A DNA stretch of 64,000 nucleotides from Atriophallophorus winterbourni (lineage: Eukaryota > Platyhelminthes > Trematoda > Plagiorchiida > Microphallidae), in contig JACCGJ010016541.1 in the NCBI GenBank assembly GCA_013407085.1, forward strand, positions 1 to 64,000, written 5' to 3'. The translations under genes were made by a program, and so were the position numbers. The notes below the pieces were generated by a model, which made no database searches, was not told where the DNA came from, and worked only from the letters and a program-made list of their open reading frames with translations. Below are positions 21,880 through 34,985 of the stretch, one piece after another; position 1 is the first letter of the stretch, and each line of letters opens with the position of its first letter.

Positions 21880-23045
21880 AACACTAACCAAACTCGTTGT
21901 TGCATTCTATTCTGGTATAAAGAACTCGCATGTTGCTCTGTATTTTGCTTTTCTCTACTGTTTAAGTACGCTTTCAGGAGGAGAAAAGAAGGTATTTACT
22001 TACGCAAGCAATGTGGTGAACAGCTTTTTAACCTGAAACTTTCAGACCCCAGCCAAGGTACGAGATGTGCTAATCAATAACCTGCTGTTTGCCAACGATG
22101 CAGCCATTATTGCTTACTCTCAAGAACACCTCATGTCGCTTTTGGACTGTTTTTCGTTGGCATGCAATGCTTTGGGGCTAACAATCAGCATCAGCAAGAC
22201 TAAAGTCCTTGATTATGTGACTGTATCGCCTCCTATCATCACCGTTAAAATCTGTCAACTTTAACTAGTGCATAATTTTACATATCTCGGCTGAACCGTT
22301 TCGGGTAATCTCTCAACGAATATGGAGCTTGATATGCTGGTTTCCAGAGCACCTGCCATTTTGTCCCAATTGAACCATCGTGTCTAGGAATCCTCACGTT
22401 GATTTTGAAGACAATGATGATGATACACAGCGCATGCTTACTAAATGCTTTACTAGATAGTTCACACAAGATACGAACGAAATTTTAATTCTTTCCATTT
22501 AAGAAAGATCCGCCATAGTTCGAACATGTCGTGGATGAATAAGTATCGAAAACTGAAATTCTTTTGAAGCTGGTCTACTGAGCATTTTTACCCTAATACG
22601 ACAGCGCCGACTACGCTGGCAGTCATGTGTAGCAAAATATAATTGGTCTTATTCCAAAAGTAATACTACTTGGTGAGATTAAATCAGAACGTCGACTATT
22701 GGGTAGATCACACTTGCGTTAAAGAGTCGTAAGCAAAAGATATATGAAAGCTCTGGAAATTAATCCTACGATTTTGGAAGAAGTCGCTTTGATCGTTCAC
22801 TTTAAAGGCGCTGTATAATGGGTCACCTGACTAAAGGGGATCATCAGACATGTTCTCGGCTGATTATGGTAGATCATGCCATCGGCGTTCAATTAACATC
22901 GTTCATTTTAGTACTGGTAGTTACATTGAGCGCTTCGGGAGTAACTGCTTTTCAAATCGAACTGTTTAGTCATTCGAAAAGCGGTTGAGTATGAAAAGAT
23001 CATGCGTTTATGATGTACATCCGTGGTCGATATTGATCTAAGGAG
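21880..23045 (+). mobile_element. RTE-like LINE 3' fragment (RT palm to end), degenerate
   Basis: Plus-strand pieces match the 42985-46100 element. At 21960-22050 there is KYAFRRRKEGIYL and GEQLFNL (KHAFKTRTQGIYL and GKLFNL in the other copy). At 22067-22264 there is LINNLLFANDAAIIAYSQEH, where the FADD box reads FAND, then TISISKTKVL. Positions 22690-22810 keep KALEIN-like and SWKK-like pieces. 22970-23040 ends with TGATGTACATCC and GGTCGATAT. Stops are frequent. It follows the CR1-like element without a gap. Confidence 0.75.
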
Positions 23046-24379
23046 ACCAACAACAAACGTTCATTTCACAGTATCCAATTCATGCATTTGCACTGCAAAT
23101 TATCATTCAGCGCTGGTTAGGTTTAATATTTGGTACACTGACACCATGTGGAAAATTACAGCTTAACGCGAAGTAGCGACAAGCCTGAATTTGTGTTTTA
23201 TCGTCTTCATTCCTTCCTCTCAAGACCAACTGAATGTCTACTCAAAAATGTATCGTCTATCACAGATTCAGCTTCTTCGGTGTAAACTGAAAGTCAGAAT
23301 TGCGAAGTGTGGACATTCTTTTTATGATAAATGTCCAAAATTTGTGGTAGTAATATAATTTCAAATTACCTGTTCAGAACTGAATCCATGGTGTAGTGGT
23401 ACAAATTGCATTGCGATGAGTGCTGAGCTTTCAAATAATATGTAGAACACTATTTTCCGCTACACCATATGAGTAGGAACCGTCGAAAAGACTTACTAGG
23501 ATAATGGCGAACTCGAAACACTTCGTGGGATAAGAACGGTTCGAGCGACTTTATCCTCGAAAACACGAGGAAATTGGAGACGTCAACTGCTATCAAGCGA
23601 TACACAGCAATTTGTTATGGTCAGGCAAACGAGCTCTGTGTGGTGTGGACTTTGATTATTGTATTACGAAATCGATAAGCTAATCAACTCGAAGTGACGA
23701 CCAGGATCAATGTTATATAGCATAGGTGCGTGGTTCCTTTCTATTCTTGTACGTGATAAATGTTTTGGGATTCGTGAGTCAACGCGATTCGCATAAGAAT
23801 GGATGACCTCAGGTATAAGTCGGAACACAATCATCTATTGGCTGTTAAATCCGGAAGTGAAGTGGTTAAGGTTTAGTTGAGCAACCCGTGTAAACAACGC
23901 AACAGACAGTCGTTAAAAAAATAGCTTGATTTGGCATAGATTAGAGTGAGGCAATTCAGCTACAATAACAACTTTAATCTTTGGTGTCCTCATCCATGAT
24001 GAGATGGGCTTGTTAGATGGGCTTGATCGATCAATTTCTCACATGCCAACTTTTATTCTATATACATGATCTCAATCTTACGCATTAGCTAAATGGGTGA
24101 ATTAATAAAAAAATTTGCTATGCTTCGTAATGTTTTTTCGATATCACTTTGCTGTTTCAAACGTGTGACAATACTCATTAATCAAAAAACAGTCTTTAAG
24201 TTGTATTCATAATTATCAATTGACAGTGTGAGTACACTTCTTTTTAAATTATGCATAAGGCTTATTTAATTTTGGTCCACTATGACTTACTCGGATACTT
24301 TTAATTTTAATTACAGTGGAGAATTTATCTCATTGTATGATTTAATGAAATATGTTCAAAATACATCATTCTAACTCTG
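23046..24379. other. Unassigned AT-rich sequence
   Basis: About 1.3 kb with no coding frame, ribozyme core or simple-repeat array that I can recognise. Confidence 0.35.
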
Positions 24380-24535
24380 TGTGTGTTGCTCACATCCCCC
24401 AAAACATACACACTACTACCGGTTTCCTGTTGTTTGCCGTAAACAAGTGGAGATAGTAAGATTAGGTTCAGTGAGTCTTGAATCAGTGGATAAGTGGTAA
24501 AAATACCAACCCTATGTAACAGTGTCATTCACGTA
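24380..24535 (-). repeat. Hammerhead-bearing repeat, family A, decayed
   Basis: The segment has GTGTTGCTCACATCCCC, then ACTACTACCGGTTTC and GTTTGCCGT, then AGATTAGGTTCAGTGAGTC and CAGTGGATAAGTGGTAAA. This is the minus-strand layout of the family. The CUGAUGA block is lost (reads TTGTTTAC on the minus strand), so the core is dead. Confidence 0.6.
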
Positions 24536-27199
24536 TAACTTTGTTTATGTGTTAAGTACTTTTCACAACACCATTTCCACAAGTTTCAAATTGCATTTGA
24601 GCCGAAGACAAAACTTTGAATGAGCCAAAACTGAACGTGTTATTATTTTTTCGTATGAACTAAATATCTTTAAACGGTAGAAAATAAAATTCACCGTGAC
24701 CTCTTGTCTAGAGAGGGATGATGCTTTTGATATAAAATGTGAAAAACTTACTTGAATGAAGGTGTGTGAAATGTGATTTTGCTTAAACAACTGCTCTTAA
24801 ATAGAATTGGATCACCAATAGCACGTGTCTGTAATGACTAAGAATCGATATCCTGAATTCCGTTAGAACCCCACCTTGTGATTGATAGTGTAGCCTTTGG
24901 AATCAACAATAACACAATTATCACAAAGTGTTTGCTTTGCTCACGCGAAAGCACTACGCAAATGCTTTGATAACTTGAATGCTAAATAATGCTCACGCTT
25001 CTTTTTGTTTAGAGAATGCAGTGGACAGAAACAAAAGCTTCTGCACCGGAGTATTTGGGGTATTTGTTTCGATTACGTTCAATAGCTCACCGCATGCGAA
25101 TAAATTTTGATTCGCACGAATTGTTCACTGAGTTACACCGGTTGTAAAAATTGATAGGGCTTAGTAAATTTATTTATCATATTTATGCTTCTGTCAGGCA
25201 GACATTGCCTTGTTCTTTAGCAAGTTTAAATTAAAATCACCAGACCCCTTTTGAACTTTAAATTTAGGAACGAATTATTCACTCAGCAGATGTTAATCAT
25301 AATTCACACATAAACTATTCTAAAGGTACAGACCATGCATGCTTTGTATATCAACTAATCTTGATCTTGCCTGACTAGTTTGACAAATAAACCAGTACTG
25401 TGTTCTGTGTCAATCTCAATCAATCAAGGAATTGCTGGGAAAATGCAGTTCAAACCGGATCAATTTTCCTAAAATTACCATTCTCCCGAGAACGCTTCTG
25501 AGACGTGAGCGAAACGTTACCGAAAAATGCTTATTGAAATTATCACAGGATTTTCTCCTTACATATGAAATGAAGGTCGATCTCAAACGTAATCTAATAT
25601 GTTGCATGTTTGTATTCGAAACTGTTTTCTCGCGATTTCGCCTCTTCCAAGATTTCGTGTCATTATTTTACAACGAAGACAAACCGTGTTGCACGAATAA
25701 GATAAATCACAATTAGAAAGTTTTCTTTCTGAGTAGAAAACTAGTGCAGACTAAAATATCATATCCATTGAATCCACATTGAATTCAACCGATCAAATAA
25801 ATAGCAATGACCAGAGTTTAGGATTTGTCACAGCCTCGGCACATACACACCATAGCCGTTTTCTATCGGCCTACCGTCATCATTTGGTGAGAGATGGATT
25901 GGTTCGATTGAGACTGGAATCCGTAGAGAAGTGAGGAAATAATTTAGACTTTGATCAGAATAGCACAGCAACCTCCGTAAAATCTCTAGAAATATTTTTT
26001 GACGGTTCATGGCCAAGTGAACAACGGTTGCGCGAATAATCCGTGCCTTATTCGCAGTAAAAGTATCTTGAATCAGCAAACTTTACATGTGTATACTAAA
26101 CGTTGTCATTGTTGTAGGATCTAGAACATAAAGCAGATTCAGGAGAGGCTAGTTGCCATAGCCTTTTGCTATCATAGCATCTCACTAGTTCATACTCAAT
26201 AATACAGACAGAATTTCGTAAAATCTTCACACATTGGTCCTAGTAGGGGCGAGTTTACAGAATTTTTCTCTTGTTATTGAACAACTTGAACACCTTTCTT
26301 CCAAAGGAAAATATCTAGGTTTCTCCTGCCGCATTTCGTACATTAAACTTGACTTCCTAATAATTTTTAATATATGTATCGTTTGATAGTTTACATTATG
26401 AAAGTACCCTTTTTTTAACATCATTCGATGTAAAATACAGGAAGTGGAATTTTCAATTTGATCTCGAAAGAAATCGCAGAATCTGATACCTGTAGTTGAG
26501 TGAAAATACGAACATGAATGCAGAATTTATTTCATGATGAATTTGATACGAGCCTCGTAATCTCGTGTTCGGATCGCTTAGTTAATCCGTCTCTCCTGAA
26601 ATTAGAAATAATATAAGTTTAATTACATTTGGATTTCCGAAAATCAGCTTAAACGTAGAGAACGGACGGTACAAGTTGGTAAGTTATGTTAGCTTGTAAT
26701 CGAATAAATAATATGAATATAGGTGCGTGGTTCAGCAGAAACCTCGCCATACTTATTTAACAGTTGCTTCTAAATAAGTTGTTCATAAGATCTGATTCGA
26801 ACATGATTGTTCACTACCAATCGAGATAGAATCTCCGGCGAATGATATAACGTCACTTAACCTCGGCGTTCAGATAACTAATAACATAACTGCGATAAAC
26901 TTCTCTTCTATATCCAAGTCAATACTAGGCTTCGATACAACCGATTGATCATTACTTAACCAATACCCTACGCATACGAACTCATGCAGAGTATTATTTC
27001 TTTCTGATGTGGCAAACCCATCCTCAAAGTCACTGAAGCCACGTGCTTAAAAGGAAGGAACAATGACAGTAATTGCGTGTTTATCACAGCGCAATCTTCA
27101 TTTGAATATCAATAACTTCAATGTAATCTTATTGTTAAACAATTGTAAATATTAGCAAATTTAAAATTGTATGCTACTTAAAATAAAATGTGATGTCAG
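24536..27199. other. Gene-free AT-rich stretch with one weak repeat relic
   Basis: Nothing coding is recognised. Positions 25835-25930 keep ACACACCATAGCCG and CCGTCATCATTTGGTGAGAG, then GGTTCGATTGAGACTGGAA, which follow the minus-strand order of the hammerhead-bearing repeat but are heavily decayed. The rest shows no pattern I can support. Confidence 0.4.
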
Positions 27200-27352
27200 T
27201 AAGAAGCCTTTATGATAGTGGCATACAAGTGTAACATTGTTTACCAATTTACCACTGCTTCAAGGCTCACTGAACGTGATATAACTATCTCCACCTGATG
27301 ACCGCAAAAATCTAGAAACCGGTAGTGGTGTGTAACGGATGGAGATGTGCGG
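27200..27352 (+). repeat. Hammerhead-bearing repeat, family A
   Basis: The family order is clear: AGTGGCATACAAGTGTAAC, TTCAAGGCTCACTGAACG, CTCCACCTGATGA (core CTGATGA 27295-27301), GAAA at 27315-27318 and CCGGTAGTGGTGTG. Stem I (CCAC/GTGG) and the core bases are kept. Stem II (CCGC / TCTA) no longer pairs, so cleavage would be weak or absent. Confidence 0.72.
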
Positions 27353-27929
27353 AATACAATACATTGTCCTCATTAACATTTTGAACAAATCACTAAAGCG
27401 GCGATTTTTAAAGAATTGATTAACGATATATCGTGGTATGACGCATAATTGATGAAAACCTCAGATTTGTTTAAACATACCTGAGCACTCTTTGTACCCG
27501 ATTTGTACTGGAAACAAAGGCGCAAATTAAAAATATGTGTACACTAAGTTACATCAAAATAACGATTCCGTCAGTAAGAGTTTTAATAAAATAATACTTG
27601 AAGTTATTTTACATAATTTTTCAATAAATTATAACCATACTTTTTGATGAAAGATATAACAGATAACGAATGAATTAAGAGACAATGTTTTATTTTTTAA
27701 ATGAAACACATTTTCTTACCAGCTTTGTTTTGTGATCCTGAAGATGATCAAAAATTGTTTAAATTAGATTTTGAATAATAATTCATGCAAAAAATATCTC
27801 AACATAAATAAATGAATGACAAATTTCCCAAGAGTCACGAATTTTCTACTGACCAGCAGCTCTTTTGACGAGTATGGTAGCCTTTTGCGTAAACACAGAC
27901 TAATCTTGAACACAAATACGTATTTTTAT
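27353..27929. other. Unassigned AT-rich sequence
   Basis: No feature recognised over about 580 bases. Confidence 0.35.
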
Positions 27930-28019
27930 GCATATCCAGCGCACACACCGTACGACCGGTCTCGTGCTGTTTGCACTCAGCAGATAAGGACAGTACGATC
28001 AGGATCCGGAAAATATCTT
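27930..28019 (-). repeat. Hammerhead-bearing repeat, family B, mutated core
   Basis: The minus strand reads CTGCTGAGTGCAAACAGCAC, then GAGA, then CCGGTCGTACGG. Stem II is a perfect GTGC/GCAC with loop AAACA, and the cleavage triplet GTC is kept. Two core changes (CTGATGA to CTGCTGA, GAAA to GAGA) should abolish activity. The CR1-like fragment starts right after it. Confidence 0.68.
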
Positions 28020-28578
28020 AAATGCTCGACATGCTACGGCGGATATTTGGACGTTTTTCCCCGGGGTGTTTTCCTCTCATGATGAATACATATATACACA
28101 CGGTTCTAGATTATGCCGCACAAGCCTGGACACCATGGCTCAAAAAGACATTTTACTCCTGGATCGCATATACCGGAGAACTTCTAAGCTTGTCATTGGT
28201 CTCGAAAATATGTCTCTCGCCGGGCGACTCAGACGACTGTAAATAAGGACACTTGCACAAAGGAGAATGCGAGGTGATCTCGTCCTCGCATACAAAATAC
28301 TCACTACTGTCTCCCACCCCCTGGATATATTATTTAACCTTAAAACTTCCAGCAACAGCCGTGGCCATGGTTGCAAGTTGAAAATACCACATTCCAAACG
28401 GAACTGCCGCAGGTATTTTTATTCGGTACGTGCGTGCTTTGCTTGGAATTCCCTACCTTCCGATTTGGTAAGCTCAAACAGTTTATCTATATTCAAATCA
28501 AAACTTGACGATTATATGGGAGCTAATCCGAATTATCCCCCAAACTATTAATAAGCTATCATAGTCCCATTGATTTTG

Positions 28579-28615
<37 letters not shown>

Positions 28616-28692
28616 TTGTACCTATATTTACACCCTGTGGTTATTGTAAAGTTAATTGCTTTTTCAACCATAAATCTTGAATCTTGAATCTT
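28020..28692 (+). mobile_element. 5'-truncated CR1-like LINE 3' end
   Basis: Plus frames 28022-28246 and 28267-28551 encode MLRRIFGRFSPGCFPLMMNT, DYAAQAWTPW, RRMRGDLV-like residues and IPHSKRNCRRYFYSVRACF, ending in GANPNYPPNY-like residues. This is the post-RT domain of the subfamily at 11-17 kb. The 3' part holds a TA run at 28585-28612, CACCCTGTGGTTATTG and three AATCTTG heptamers at 28672-28695. One frameshift lies near 28245. Confidence 0.87.
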
Positions 28693-29209
28693 GAAACGTT
28701 GAGACCGATCTTCTCCGGCAAATCGGAGAGTAATGCAATAGCATAAAACTTAGTGAATCCGCTTGATTGATACAAATCACCACTCGAATTTATATTCACA
28801 GATGCGTTGAAAGTCTCTCCCAGCATTAAGGCTGTAAATCGGTTTTCGACCAAAATTCCTTTCAGCAAATATTAATAAAGCCATTAAATTTAAATATTCG
28901 AGCAGAATACATCATAATACAAATATTTGAAAATATATGATGAATAACTGGTTAATTAGCAACATATGATCACCACAAATCTATTTAGTATATGACAACT
29001 TGCAGCTACGAGGGGACTTTAATAAATCTTTCTAAGTTATTACACAATTGTATATTTAGCAAGCATGTTCTGCTACAAGATAAGTTCAGTTTATCCTCTA
29101 CCTCCTAGAATTTAGAATGATATCACCTTCAATGCCAAATAAAATATCCGTTCACGTTATTCATTTGCGAAATCCCCTAAAATTATCTCATGAAATATTT
29201 ACTGCATCC
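28693..29209. other. Unassigned AT-rich sequence
   Basis: No feature recognised over about 500 bases. Confidence 0.35.
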
Positions 29210-29428
29210 CACGCACCTCACTCAAACACGCAAACATTTAAAGACTTTATGCATTCCGCATTCTTGATTGTATATTCGGCGTAATTTTTCTCGGTCGCAT
29301 TTTGTTTCACTTGGAACATCTTATCCGAGGAAACTACACGGCCTAAATCTGTTGAGGTTTTCGCCTCAAATTGACAATAATCCATGACAAACTATGCGGT
29401 ACGTTACTATCCCTAGTATTTCCCAATT
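29210..29428 (+). mobile_element. Short CR1-like LINE 3' scrap
   Basis: The nucleotide sequence runs parallel to 21530-21740 of the well-preserved element: AAACACGCAAACATTTAAAG, GCATTCCGCATTCTTGATTG, TTGTTTCACTTGGAAC and TCTGTTGAGGTTTTCGCCTC. It covers only the last 70 codons of ORF2 and has shifts. No tail remains. Confidence 0.78.
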
Positions 29429-32254
29429 GTACCAAAATAATAATCATTGTGTTCGAAGCGACAGAGAAATAACTGTCATTCAAATGATTTGAATTCTGCA
29501 CAATGTCTACTTTTCAACGGCAGATGCTTAATTACGCTTGTTTTATATATCTCCTTTCGCAAAAATCATATAGATTTTCAACATTTTAATGATGCATCAC
29601 TTAAACGTTTAAAGAAAGAAACGTGTTCTGACATTTTTTTATCAACACCTGGCGCCAGTACCAAGTGTATAATTGTCAATCCGTTGCCTTGTTAGGATGT
29701 CTCTTTAGCCAATGATTAGGCTCGAGAGCCTTAATTGTCCTACTGCCTAGGCATAGGCGACCTGGCAGCCCAGCCCAGCCTACATACCACCATGATAATT
29801 ACAAAAAATAATCCAAACGCATAGTTCATCGGCCGTGGCAGCTGAAAACAGTATGCATGTCTAATTGAAGATTTAGACACAGCATTCCAATGTGTCTGTA
29901 CCAAATTATCCACAGCTTCATTTCATTATTCTTAGACATAAATTTTGTCACGGTGTTTTATTCAAAGTTTAAAACACCTTTGTTAGAAATGGAGAATTAT
30001 TTCGTGCCGATACCTATGAGCTATAAATTGGCGAAGATTTAAGGTACCAAATAATAAGCTTACAAAACTGTATATATGATCAGTATAATTTAAATTCTAT
30101 TCAACCTCCCAATCGAAAAATCAAGAACGCGAAAGAATTTCAGATAGAAAATACAAAGCTCACAGCTGCTGCAAGCTACTTAGCGGAGTAGTTTAGCATT
30201 GCAACCAAACATGCCACTTACCAGGTGCAGTCAAGTAGGACACTTTAATTTAAAATAAAAACAAGAGCAGGTGATTAGAAATTTCGACTCACTAATAATT
30301 TTTTACTCGTGTTGAAAAAACTGCTTCATGTAAATTTTGATGTTACATGGAGATATCTGTTATCAGAGTTAAGTTGTATTCGTTCTACAGCAGCGTTTAT
30401 TTAGGTCAAACTCGCTTTTCGATCTGCTACCACAAAATGCTTTGACACTTTTACAAACCGAGCAGGTAAGTTTACGTACGAGAGAGAATTCGTATTATTT
30501 TAGTCTTTCATTTTCTTCAAATAAATTGAGTTCAGGAAATGTTGCATTAGCGCTGCATTATTTGTAAAAGCGACAATATTGCTATTAGATCTGATACCAA
30601 ATTAGAAATGATATTTAGCGGAACCGATTAACATAGCATCATTCATTTACGTAAAGTGATCTTTGAAGCTTTTCGGACATGTAGAATCAAAAGAAACATA
30701 ATAAAAGGGGTTTTGTTTAGTTCATTAAGAGAGATAAAAATCGCAAGTTTGATTTTGAGAAGAGAATGTACTGGTTTAAAATAACGGGGACTAAAATGAA
30801 TGAACGAGTGTACTTTGCACTATGTTTCATACCCTGATGTCAGCAGGTGTTGTTAATGGTTCATATGTTACCCACGTTAAAATTAAGGTTAGTAAGTTTA
30901 GATGATTTGTAAATAACATTGATAGTGGCGAAATGTTTTTAGCATATTTCGGATTAGAAAATTGGGAAACCTTTTTACATGCGTGAATGAATATAGTTTT
31001 AAATCGTTTGGACAGTGAAATTATGTGGTAGAACAAAACACAGGAGCAACGCAAAACATCTTCAATTTCTGTCAAGAAAATTTTGAAGATCATAAATTTT
31101 ATTGCATTAAACCATGGACTAGTAATAATTCACATATTCATTACTTCAAACTAATGAATCCTTTGCAATGTAGAATAGCCTAAAGAAATCGGATCAGCAA
31201 ATTTTCAGTCAACAATATTTTTATACATCCACCTCAACTTACTGACTAGGCATTTGCCTCTATATTTTTCTAAAATTAAAGTCAAAAGGTTTATATGAAT
31301 CTTTAAACTGCGTTTGATAACGCTTATATGATAGTTGAAAACCAAATCATTCCACCTCTCAAATTGTCAGTCGTATCACCGTTATAATGAGTGGTTTCTA
31401 CGAATAGCATGCAATAATCAGGATTAAATAGTTCAAAATTACATAATGACTCATACTATCAGCTCAGGAAAACATTCCGTTCGATTACAAAATTTAATGT
31501 TCGGCCGGAATCATCTCACTTATACACAAATGAGTAGTGATGGATTACATACAGCACATTATAAGTAAACTAATTTTAAGAACTTACTCTCCACTATGAC
31601 TTTGTGTTTAGCGGTATAGCCTGTTTGATTGAAAAAGATTTGAGAAATTTAATCAAAATTAGTCAGTATAGTTAAACCTAGAAAAATGTTGTCACATTAC
31701 GTAAGGATAGTTCCTGGTCTCTAATGCGCGTTACAGGATTGTAAATTCATCAAAATGTTCACCAAACTTGTTGATCAGAAATTTCAAAAGAATCCTCGTT
31801 GCCTAAATCAGTCGATTAGGCGAAAGTAAACATTTTTCAGATTCGTGTTGCTGTTTGCTGTATTTGCACTAAGTCTTCGCTGCAATAGTTTAGATAACTG
31901 TGAGAATCAACTTGAGAATAATCGCAAAATTTTGGATGTGGATGGCAATCGACTTTACGCTGAAAATAGGCTCATCATTAATTTTGACGAATAGCAGTTT
32001 ACTTTATTGCAAGTAAAAGCGAAATAATTTGTTGGGTAATGTGTAAATTATGAATCCAGCTAAAACGCCTACAACAACAAAAAACATATTGGTCCACTGA
32101 GATAAATAATATCGTAGAGCCAAAATCCAAATTGTGAATGTGTCATGGTGATGATGTTTATTACGGACTATAAAATTGACCTGAATAGTTTTAAAATGTT
32201 TTTGGCCTCCAACGGTCAGTGCAGATCAGAAAAGTTCATCAGAAATGTATAATG
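29429..32254. other. Long gene-free AT-rich stretch
   Basis: About 2.8 kb without recognisable coding, RNA or repeat content. The one local oddity is a GC-richer imperfect hairpin at 29738-29775 (CTGCCTAGG ... CCTGGCAG) followed by a CCCAGCC doublet. Confidence 0.4.
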
Positions 32255-32338
32255 GTTTCATGTTTCACAGCATTTCGAATGACTAAAAAGTCCGATTCAA
32301 TAGGAACGATCTCTCCCGTAGCGCCCAGAGCGACAGGT
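32255..32338 (-). mobile_element. RTE-like LINE scrap abutting the tetranucleotide array
   Basis: GGAATGACTAAACAGTCCG at 43058-43076 has a close partner at 32275-32294, and the following AGGAACGATCTCTCCCG matches AGGAACAGTCTCTCCCG. It is the Cys/His-rich C-terminal end of the RTE-like ORF. The fragment stops where the TATC array begins. Confidence 0.7.
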
Positions 32339-32351
32339 AATGCCCGAACTA

Positions 32352-33270
<919 letters not shown>

Positions 33271-33507
33271 TCGACTTCCTATCCTATATATATATATATA
33301 TATTGTTGTTGTTGAAGTTTTCAAAAAATCACTAGGTATCCATATGGAAAGGTATGTTTTTTGTGTATGACAATAATCTAACAATATTTTAATATTTTTT
33401 ACTATCCCACCCGATGTACATTTTTGTGGGTCTTGTAAAGCATACCTTTTTACCTGCATATAATCTATGAATATATTTGTATATATTTCACGATAAACAG
33501 CATTCAA

Positions 33508-33752
33508 TTATACTTGTATGCCACTGTTGCATAGGTTTACAGAATCACAAAGTGATTTTGTGTCTGAACATCGTAGTTCGTTGTGCGAACCCTGTGTAGC
33601 AGTGGCATACAAGAATAATTTTGTTTGCGACTTTATCACTGTTTCAAGTCTCATTGAACCTAATCTTACTGTCTCCACCTGACGACGGCTAACAGCCAGA
33701 AACCGGTAGTGGTGTGTAAGGGATGGGGATGTGAGCAACATATTACATTGAA
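33508..33752 (+). ncRNA. Hammerhead-bearing repeat, family A, core reads intact
   Basis: Core: CTGACGA at 33679-33685 (fits CUGANGA), stem II GGC (33687-33689) with GCC (33695-33697) around loop TAACA, one C/A mismatch at its base, and GAAA at 33699-33702. A very short stem III (AC/GT) is followed by the cleavage triplet GTA ending at 33708. Stem I pairs CCAC (33675-33678) with GTGG (33709-33712). All invariant hammerhead bases are present. Just upstream (33512-33612) is an imperfect inverted repeat, ACTTGTATGCCACTGTTGC against GCAGTGGCATACAAG. It ends with GGGGATGTGAGCAAC. Minimal stem III types usually act as dimers. Activity is inferred, not shown. Confidence 0.72.
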
Positions 33753-34529
33753 CATTCAATTATGTTATGTATAAAATGATAAATTTCATTCAATTTAACT
33801 TACAGTGTCTAACAACACCATCGTCGTTGCAGAAAATATGCACCTCTGCAAAGAAAACAGATATAGGCCTTAAAGTTTTGGTTGTCGAAATTTGCTCAAC
33901 GATTCAGCATACAATAAAATAGCATATTTTAAAAATTATTTGGTGTAGTATTTTAAGGTAACGCATTATTTTATTCCTATTATATATTGTTGTTTACAAG
34001 GTGATTCTATTGTTCGTCAATCTGAGTAAAATGTGTTCGCATATGGATATAACTGAGCTTCGTAGTAAATTACTCCATTTAATTTACCGCCTCTCCAATT
34101 CATTCGAAGTTTTCTTAAATGATCTTAGTCTGTTTGCAAGTAGGAGTAACTTTTTCTATTGAGCAAATGCTCGGAATATTCACTTGGTTATTTTTAAAGA
34201 TAATCTACCACATATTCAGTGAAAACTAAAATTAAACCGAATAATATTTTAATGATCACGCACTCAAAAGGAATTCCCTCGATAGACTCTAACATCAGTC
34301 ACCCAATTCTGACATTTTTATCGAATGGAGGATTCATAAATTATATGAAATTTTATTACAATCAGTGTGAAATGTTTTAGACTGTGAATAATTAATATGA
34401 GAATTCAAATGATTCCTGTGGTGGTATCTCATTGCAATTTTACCTCGAAAATTTAAACAACAGCAACATTTTGTCCGTGAATACATGGTACGTGAGGAAT
34501 TTTTTAGAAAAATAAAAATTAGCATTCCA
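33753..34529. other. Unassigned AT-rich sequence
   Basis: No feature recognised over about 780 bases. Confidence 0.35.
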
Positions 34530-34985
34530 CGTGTTGATGTTGTTCTTGCTGGCGTCCTTCGGTCGGTGTCGAGCATGGATGTACATCACAATCGCATAAA
34601 TTTTCAGGTTCTACAGCTTTTCGATTGATTAAACACTCCGATTTGTGAGGAACAATCTCTCCCACATCGCTTGCAAAGATAGGCAGACCTCGGTCGTTGC
34701 ACGTCGGCGGCGCGGCTGCGCTCATCAGCCAAGAGTTTTATCTGCTCCTCCCCAGCTTGCAGATGACGCTATACACAATGCCTCCAATATGAGCGGTCAA
34801 GAGCAAGTTCTACCCAATTCGCAGAGTCAATGCCAAGAGCATTCATATCTCTTTTGCAAACGTCTCTGTACCGCAAGTGCGGTTTGCCCAATGGTCGACT
34901 TCCTGATTGCAACTAACTATGGAGAAGATCTTTCGGAATAAGGACATTTTCCATTCTGTAGACGTGGACAAGCCGATTCCGCGTG
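34530..34985 (-). mobile_element. RTE-like LINE 3' fragment
   Basis: The nucleotide sequence runs parallel to 42985-43430: GGCGTCCTTCGGTCGGTGTC, CATGGATGTACATCACAATC, AACAATCTCTCCCACATCGC, CTGCTCCTCCCCAGCTTGC, and GTACCGCAAGTGCGGTTTGC. It covers the last 140 or so codons and the 3' end, with stops and shifts, and is 5' truncated near 34985. Confidence 0.85.

Noticed and set aside
25835..25930. Hammerhead ribozyme on the minus strand
   Set aside because: Only the order of flanking blocks is recognisable; the core bases are lost, so it is mentioned only as a relic.
29720..29790. Possible tRNA or tRNA-derived SINE head
   Set aside because: The hairpin does not fit a cloverleaf, and no A or B box was recognisable.
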